47,892 nt of DNA from Rhodomicrobium sp. R_RK_3 (lineage in GTDB: Bacteria > Pseudomonadota > Alphaproteobacteria > Rhizobiales > Rhodomicrobiaceae), in assembly GCF_002198715.1 (NCBI RefSeq), contig NZ_MWLK01000025.1:1-47892 (forward strand), read 5' to 3'. Numbering within the stretch: the first letter of the stretch is position 1; each line of letters opens with the position of its first letter. Positions 42,942 through 47,892 of the stretch are shown in pieces. The notes under the pieces are model-generated. The model worked only from the letters and a program-made list of their open reading frames with translations, was not told the DNA's origin and made no database searches. The position numbers and the translations under genes were made by a program.

Positions 42942-45539
42942 ATGGCTCAAAGCCCGAAAGCCCGACGGGTTTTCCAACGCCTCGTGCTGGCTCCGCTGCT
43001 GCTGGCGGCCTTTACCACGCTGGCCGCCGCCCAGATCCAGCTTGCCCCGCAAAAGCCGGCAACGCCGTTTGCCGGTGCCGATATCGGCGGCGGCCTCCGC
43101 TTCGCGCAGAACCAGCCGCAGCCTGCCGCCCCCGCGCCGGCCGACGCCAAATCCGGCCAGCCCGATTTTTCCGTCGTCGACAGCGCGACCGGCACGCCCG
43201 CCGTGCCGAAGCTTGAAGGCTGGGCGAAATCGCTGGACGAGCTCGAGCAGACGCTCGGCTCGCCTGTGCTCTCCTATGCCCGGCTCGACCGCGCCCGCGA
43301 CAGCCTCGACACCATCACCGGCGAGATCGGCGAATTTCTCGGCCTGCTGACGCCCAAGCTCGAGGCCGCCAAGGCCCAGATCGACAATCTTGGACCGCTG
43401 CCGGCGACCGGCGATCCCGAGCCCGTCGCCGCCCAGCGCGCGGAATTGCAGAAGGCCTATGGCAGTTTGGGCGCCGCCCGCAATATCGCGGAATCGGCGC
43501 GGCTGCGCGCGGCGCAGCTCAGCGGCAAGGTACAGGAAATCCGCCGCCGCAAATTCGCCAACCGGCTGTTCGAGCGCGTGCCGGAAGCGCACAGCACCTA
43601 CACCTGGACCAGCGCCCCGGCGCAGCTCGGCTATGCGCTCGACAAGGCCGGGGAGATCGTCGCCGGCTGGTGGCAGAATATGGACCAGCGCTCCGACGCC
43701 ATCCAGACGCTGACGCTCGGCCTGCTGCTCGCGGCCATCAGCTTCTACGCCGCCCAGCGCGGTGTGCGCCATTTCCGCCGATGGGACGAGCCGGGCGAGC
43801 CGCCGCTCTGGCGCCGCTCGACATCGGCCGCCTGGGTGATCCTGCTGCGCTGCCTGCCGGTCGCCGCCACGGTCGCCTTCCTCTATTTCAGCTTCAGCTA
43901 TCAGGAACTGATGACGCCCGATATCGACCGGCTCGCCTATTCGGCGATGCGCTCGATCCTGATCGTGGTCGCCGTCAGCGCGCTGATCGCAACAGCGCTC
44001 GCGCCCAAGCGCCCGCATTGGCGGCTTTTGCCGATGGAGGACAAGGCGGCCAGCCGTATCCGCTGGCTCGTCGTGGCGCTCGCCGCGGTTCACGGTCTGA
44101 CGCTGTTCCTGAGCACGGTGCGCTATGTCTCCAACGCGCCCTTCACGCTGACCGTGGCGCAGAGCTGCATTTCCTCCGTCATCATCGCCTGCCTGGTGCT
44201 GGCGATCCTGAAGACCCCGCGCAATGCTCCGAGCCTCGACGGCGCGCCGGAATTCGACTGGGTGGGGCGGCTGCGCTATCCGATCTGGGGCATCGCCTTG
44301 CTGATCCTTGCCAGCGCGCTGATGGGCTATATCGGCTTTGCCCGTTTTGCCTCGGCGCAGATCATCGTCACCGGCACGGTGCTGGCGGTGCTCTACTTGC
44401 TGATGATCTGGATCGAGGCCGTCGGCCAGAGCATCGGCGACGAGAACGCGCAGGCCGGCGCGTGGCTGAAGGAGACCGCCGGCCTCGACCAGCGCCGCCG
44501 CGAACAGCTCGCCCTGCCGGTCATGCTGATCCTGAAGACCCTGGTGGTCATTATCGGCCTGCCGCTGGTGCTGCTGCAATGGGGCTTCGACTGGAAGGAC
44601 ATCAGCCAGTGGGCGTCGAGCCTGTTCTTCGGCTTCACCATCGGCGACACCCGCATCTCGATCGCCGCGATCCTTGCCTCGCTGATCGTGTTCGCGCTCG
44701 GCTATCTGGCGGCGCGGCTGTTCCAGGGCTGGCTCGACCGGCGGGTGCTGGAGCCGGCCGGCATTTCCGGCGGCACGCGCAATTCGATCCGCACCGGCGT
44801 CGGCTATCTCGGCGTCGTCGCGGCCGGGCTGTTCGCCGTCTCCTATGCCGGACTCGACCTGTCCAACATCGCCCTGGTCGCCGGCGCGCTGTCGGTCGGT
44901 ATCGGCCTCGGCCTGCAGGGCGTCGTCAATAATTTCGTCTCGGGCCTGATCCTTTTGGTCGAGCGCCCGATCAAGGTCGGCGACTGGGTGGTGGTCGGCG
45001 ACGAGGAGGGCATCGTGCGCAAGATCAGCGTGCGCTCGACCGAGATCGAGACCTTCGACCGCGCCAATGTGGTGATCCCCAACGCCTATTTCATTTCCGA
45101 GAAGGTGAAGAACTGGACGCTGCATAATTACAGCGGTCGCATCATGATCCCGGTCCGCGTCGAATATGACAGCGATCCGCGCCGGGTGCGCGACATCCTG
45201 CTGAAAGTCGCCAAGGCGCATCCGCAGGTGATGGCAACGCCAGAGCCCAATGTCTATTTCGAGGATTTCGGCCAGAACGCGCTGAACTTCAAGCTCTACG
45301 CCTATACCTACGACATCACCAAATCGATGAACCTGCGCACCGATCTGCGCATCAACATCTTCGAAGCGCTGCGCGCCGAGGCCATCGAAATTCCGCACGG
45401 CCTCACCGACGTGCGCATCCGCGACATGGAATGGCTGCAATCGGCTTTCGCCGCGATGCCGCAGCCGGCAAGGCGCGAGACGCAAGTGGAGCACCCGATG
45501 CCGCGCGCCGTCGCCGGCAATGGCAGCCGGGCGGATTGA
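42942..45539 (+). CDS. Large MscS-family mechanosensitive channel (DUF3772-type N-terminus)
   Basis: An 865-residue protein. After an N-terminal signal (VFQRLVLAPLLLAAFTTLAAA) comes a periplasmic helical region of about 220 residues (SLDELEQTLGSPVLSYARLDRARDSLDTI...) of the DUF3772 kind. Then come about nine membrane helices and the MscS core. The pore helix and gate region is GALSVGIGLGLQGVVNNFVSGLILLVERPIKVGDWVVV, and the cytoplasmic domain follows (VRSTEIETFDRANVVIPNAYFISEKVKNWT). It would release solutes during osmotic downshift. ATG 42942 follows GGGAGCGATAGACTT; GTG 42909 is an alternative. It is divergent from the efflux operon and single. Confidence 0.85.
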   Translation: MAQSPKARRVFQRLVLAPLLLAAFTTLAAAQIQLAPQKPATPFAGADIGGGLRFAQNQPQPAAPAPADAKSGQPDFSVVDSATGTPAVPKLEGWAKSLDELEQTLGSPVLSYARLDRARDSLDTITGEIGEFLGLLTPKLEAAKAQIDNLGPLPATGDPEPVAAQRAELQKAYGSLGAARNIAESARLRAAQLSGKVQEIRRRKFANRLFERVPEAHSTYTWTSAPAQLGYALDKAGEIVAGWWQNMDQRSDAIQTLTLGLLLAAISFYAAQRGVRHFRRWDEPGEPPLWRRSTSAAWVILLRCLPVAATVAFLYFSFSYQELMTPDIDRLAYSAMRSILIVVAVSALIATALAPKRPHWRLLPMEDKAASRIRWLVVALAAVHGLTLFLSTVRYVSNAPFTLTVAQSCISSVIIACLVLAILKTPRNAPSLDGAPEFDWVGRLRYPIWGIALLILASALMGYIGFARFASAQIIVTGTVLAVLYLLMIWIEAVGQSIGDENAQAGAWLKETAGLDQRRREQLALPVMLILKTLVVIIGLPLVLLQWGFDWKDISQWASSLFFGFTIGDTRISIAAILASLIVFALGYLAARLFQGWLDRRVLEPAGISGGTRNSIRTGVGYLGVVAAGLFAVSYAGLDLSNIALVAGALSVGIGLGLQGVVNNFVSGLILLVERPIKVGDWVVVGDEEGIVRKISVRSTEIETFDRANVVIPNAYFISEKVKNWTLHNYSGRIMIPVRVEYDSDPRRVRDILLKVAKAHPQVMATPEPNVYFEDFGQNALNFKLYAYTYDITKSMNLRTDLRINIFEALRAEAIEIPHGLTDVRIRDMEWLQSAFAAMPQPARRETQVEHPMPRAVAGNGSRAD

Positions 45540-45634
45540 CCCGGGGATTGAGGGGGAAGTGCGGCCCGCCGGTCATTGCGGCCCGTCCCTGACCTGCGCT
45601 AAAACTTCCCCGCACAGTCGGAGCGGGGGAATTC

Positions 45635-47605
45635 ATGAGAGCCTTAGTGTGGGCCGCATTCGCGGTGCTGACGCTTGCCGCGGGCGCGCTGTCGCCGGCG
45701 CAAGCCGCCAGCCGCATCGAATGGCGGCTCGAAAACCCCTTCCGCCTGTTCAAGAAGCCCGAGCATACCGAGCTGCACCGGCAGGTTTTCGAAAGCCTCA
45801 ATATGTCCGAGCGGCGGCTGCCGATCCTCTCCGCCGAGCGCCGCCTCGAGGCCCGCTTCGGCGGCAGCGGCTGGGCGGACGACATGTATAACGACACCTG
45901 CTATAGCCGCGCCGACAACCGCTACACGGCTTGCAAGGATTACGTGCTGCCGAAAAGCCACCGCATCGTCGCCCAGCTCGGCAGCGAGGACAGCTTTCTC
46001 GACCTCTTCCTGCCGGATCAGCCGCATACCGGCAATTGCGTCTGGCGGCTGGAAAGCAGCGGCAAGACGGTCGCCAGCGTGACCAGCCCCTGCGACAAGC
46101 CGGTGAAGCTCGACGTGCCTTTCCCGGCGGGCGGGCGGCTCAGCGTCAAGCGCGACGGCAGGGACGCCGCGCCCTTGCTCGAGATCAAGATCCGCGACGT
46201 GCTGATCCTGGGCCTCGGCGACAGTTTCGGCGCCGGCGAAGGCAATCCCGACCATCCGGTGACGCTGACCGACAGCCGCGCCTTCGACTATGGCGAGGTG
46301 GACATCGCCGCCTCGCGCAGCAGCGAGCGGCTGGACGGCTATCCGGCGCGCCAGGGCAAATGGCAAACGCTATCCGGCCCGGATTTCCTCGCCGAGCGCG
46401 CTCGCTGGTGGGACCGCGAATGCCACCGCTCGCTCTATTCGCATCAGTTCCGCGCGGCGCTGCAACTGGCCGTCGAGGACCCCAAGCGCGCCATCACCTT
46501 CGTCAGCTATAGCTGCAGCGGCGCCGAGATCGCGCAAGGCATCCTGCTGCGCACCTCGGTGCGCGAATGCCGGGCGGGCGAGTCCTATTCCGTCCCCGGC
46601 CAATTGTCCTCCGCCTCGCAGGATTTGTGCACGTCGGTGACCAAGAGCGCACTGATGCCCGCCGCCATCATCAACCGCATGCCCGAGCTGCGTAGCCTCG
46701 CCGAACGCGACATGCGCGTCACGCGCTGCGCCAAGATCTCCGAGGAAGGCGGCGGCAGCCAGTCGGGCCTGAAACGGCCGGTCGATCTGGTGCTGCTGTC
46801 GGTCGGCGGCAATGATGTCGGCTTCGTGCCGCTGATCTCGGACAGCATTCTGAGCGAGACCAGCATCTACCGCACGCTCGGCCAGCGGCTGAATTCGGTC
46901 TATGGCGTCGATCACGCCAAGGCCCGGCTCGACCTGGTCAAGAAGCGCTTCGACGGGTTGAAATATTCGCTCGACATCTTTCTCGGCGTGAAGGGCAGCG
47001 CCAGCGACCGCAAGGTGATCCTCACCGGCTATCCGAACATGGGCTATGCCGAAGACGGCGTCAGCTCCTGCGACGGCAGCAAGGGGCTGGAGGTGTTCCC
47101 GCCTTTCCGGCTGGATGCCGCCAAGGTCGGCAAGGCGGATGAGTTCACCACCGAGCTGAACCGCAGCCTTGCCGCCATCGCCGGCCGCGACTGGACCTAT
47201 GTCGACGGCTACCGCAAGGATTTCCGCTCCCGCGGCCTGTGTGCGACGAACGGCGACAACCCGGCCGAGAGTTTGGCTTTTCCGCGCCTGAAGGATGGCG
47301 TCTGGACGCCGTATAAGCCCTCGCACTATCCGGCCTATGCGCCGCGCCAGCGCTGGTTCCGCACGCCGAATGACGCGTTTCTGACCTCGAACATGCATGC
47401 CGAGACGGTGTCGGCTTTCGGCGCCAATTGCAGCGCGCTCTATACCGGCACGCTGAAAGCGGTCGCGCGCAAATACTGGGCGCCGTTCCAGATTTTTCTC
47501 GCCAGCACTTATGGCGGGGCGTTCCACCCCACCGCCGAAGGCCAGGCCCGCATCGCCGACGACGTCGCCGAAGCCGCCCGCAATGCGCTGCGCCGGACGC
47601 ATTGA
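45635..47605 (+). CDS. Secreted SGNH/GDSL-type hydrolase with extra N-terminal domain
   Basis: A 656-residue exported protein. The signal peptide is MRALVWAAFAVLTLAAGALSPAQA (cleavage near 24). Residues 25-185 form an uncharacterised N-terminal domain with at least four Cys (DTCYSR, TACKDY, GNCVW, SPCDK). The hydrolase begins with LILGLGDSFGAGEG (S197, nucleophile), then SYSCSGAEI, and VLLSVGGNDVGF (N393, block III). It ends with GGAFHPTAEGQ (H631). The Asp usually three residues before the catalytic His is replaced by Gly, so it may work as a dyad or take its acid from elsewhere. GGAGCGGGGGAATTC precedes ATG 45635. Esterase or acyl-transferring activity on lipids or glycans is possible; the substrate is unknown. 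Confidence 0.8.
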   Translation: MRALVWAAFAVLTLAAGALSPAQAASRIEWRLENPFRLFKKPEHTELHRQVFESLNMSERRLPILSAERRLEARFGGSGWADDMYNDTCYSRADNRYTACKDYVLPKSHRIVAQLGSEDSFLDLFLPDQPHTGNCVWRLESSGKTVASVTSPCDKPVKLDVPFPAGGRLSVKRDGRDAAPLLEIKIRDVLILGLGDSFGAGEGNPDHPVTLTDSRAFDYGEVDIAASRSSERLDGYPARQGKWQTLSGPDFLAERARWWDRECHRSLYSHQFRAALQLAVEDPKRAITFVSYSCSGAEIAQGILLRTSVRECRAGESYSVPGQLSSASQDLCTSVTKSALMPAAIINRMPELRSLAERDMRVTRCAKISEEGGGSQSGLKRPVDLVLLSVGGNDVGFVPLISDSILSETSIYRTLGQRLNSVYGVDHAKARLDLVKKRFDGLKYSLDIFLGVKGSASDRKVILTGYPNMGYAEDGVSSCDGSKGLEVFPPFRLDAAKVGKADEFTTELNRSLAAIAGRDWTYVDGYRKDFRSRGLCATNGDNPAESLAFPRLKDGVWTPYKPSHYPAYAPRQRWFRTPNDAFLTSNMHAETVSAFGANCSALYTGTLKAVARKYWAPFQIFLASTYGGAFHPTAEGQARIADDVAEAARNALRRTH

Positions 47606-47850
47606 GGGGAGATAGACGGCGGACGCGGTGCTCGCTGCCTCGCCGGAGCTTTGACGCTTTGGCTTGCGGCTAGACTCTTAGCTGCATCGGCGCCTCCGCG
47701 CCGATGTGGTTTGCCCACTTGGCCGTGGGCCCCGGGAGACCGCCATGCGCCCCGTGCTCGCGGCCGAAGCGGAAATGAGCCAAGCTTCAGACCCCAAGCC
47801 GCAGCCAAGCTCCCTCTCCCATGGAAGACCTTTGCAAAACTTCGATTCCT

Positions 47851-47892
47851 TCGCCCCGGCCGTTAGAGCCGGGGCCCACTCGCCTCTCCGCT
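47851..47892 (-). repeat. Dispersed intergenic repeat, family A copy 5, cut by the window end
   Basis: TCGCCCCGGCCGTTAGAGCCGGGGCCCACTCGCCTCTCC matches the reverse complement of the 3' half of copies 1-3. The rest lies outside the window. The region 47606-47850 between the SGNH gene and this repeat holds no gene that I can support. Confidence 0.72.

Noticed and set aside
42861-45494. Open frame of 877 codons on the minus strand opposite the MscS gene
   Set aside because: It mirrors a conserved channel gene, has shadow-like composition (His/Asp/Gln/Arg) and has no domain that I can see.

Overview
The window is GC-rich bacterial chromosome with tight coding density and codon use typical of an alphaproteobacterium. 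PhaR/PhaA/PhaB, a DUF3108 protein, an SUV3-type helicase, a PleC/DivJ-like histidine kinase and a DUF3309 mini-protein together suggest the order Hyphomicrobiales. The genus cannot be named from the sequence alone. No rRNA, CRISPR array, plasmid or phage module is visible. The only RNA gene found is a type II tRNA-Leu(CAA).

Layout. 1-828: left edge with a 15-bp direct repeat that may be the end of an insertion sequence, then a 54-residue DUF3309 protein. 829-6920: cyanate module. A sigma-54 enhancer-binding regulator is divergent from a Tat-exported binding protein, permease, ATPase and cyanase, with a textbook -24/-12 promoter and an array of TTCGTA/TACGAA half-sites between them. 7106-10052: a VOC protein, an orphan amino-acid-type binding protein and a DUF3108 protein. 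10304-13847: SUV3-like helicase with a long low-complexity tail, coupled to an S4 RNA-binding protein. 13963-16640: sulfonate/taurine-type ABC importer. 16990-17076: tRNA-Leu. 17474-19484: D,D-carboxypeptidase converging on a CAP-domain lipoprotein. 19767-23296: phaR, divergent from phaA - peroxiredoxin - phaB. 23418-27690: EamA exporter, small periplasmic protein, aminopeptidase N. 27942-33048: sensor kinase, ExoD-like protein, then an overlapping pair made of a GNAT-like protein and an unrecognised membrane protein. 33233-42465 (minus strand): tripartite RND efflux operon with outer-membrane factor, adaptor and two different MdtB/MdtC-type permeases. 42942-47605: large MscS-type channel and a secreted SGNH hydrolase. 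The right edge ends inside a dispersed repeat.

How the genes fit together. The cyanate module imports cyanate and converts it with bicarbonate to ammonia and CO2, probably under inducer and sigma-54 control. The pha genes make (R)-3-hydroxybutyryl-CoA for polyhydroxybutyrate storage, with PhaR as likely repressor; no phaC is present here. The ABC, RND, MscS, ExoD, carboxypeptidase and CAP genes form an envelope and transport background.

The most interesting points are the regulatory architecture of the cyanate operon, the Cys/His-rich cytoplasmic extension on its binding protein, inverted repeats placed between binding-protein and permease genes in both ABC operons, two families of dispersed intergenic repeats, and the uncharacterised overlapping pair at 30612-33048. 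None can be called a new system from sequence alone.
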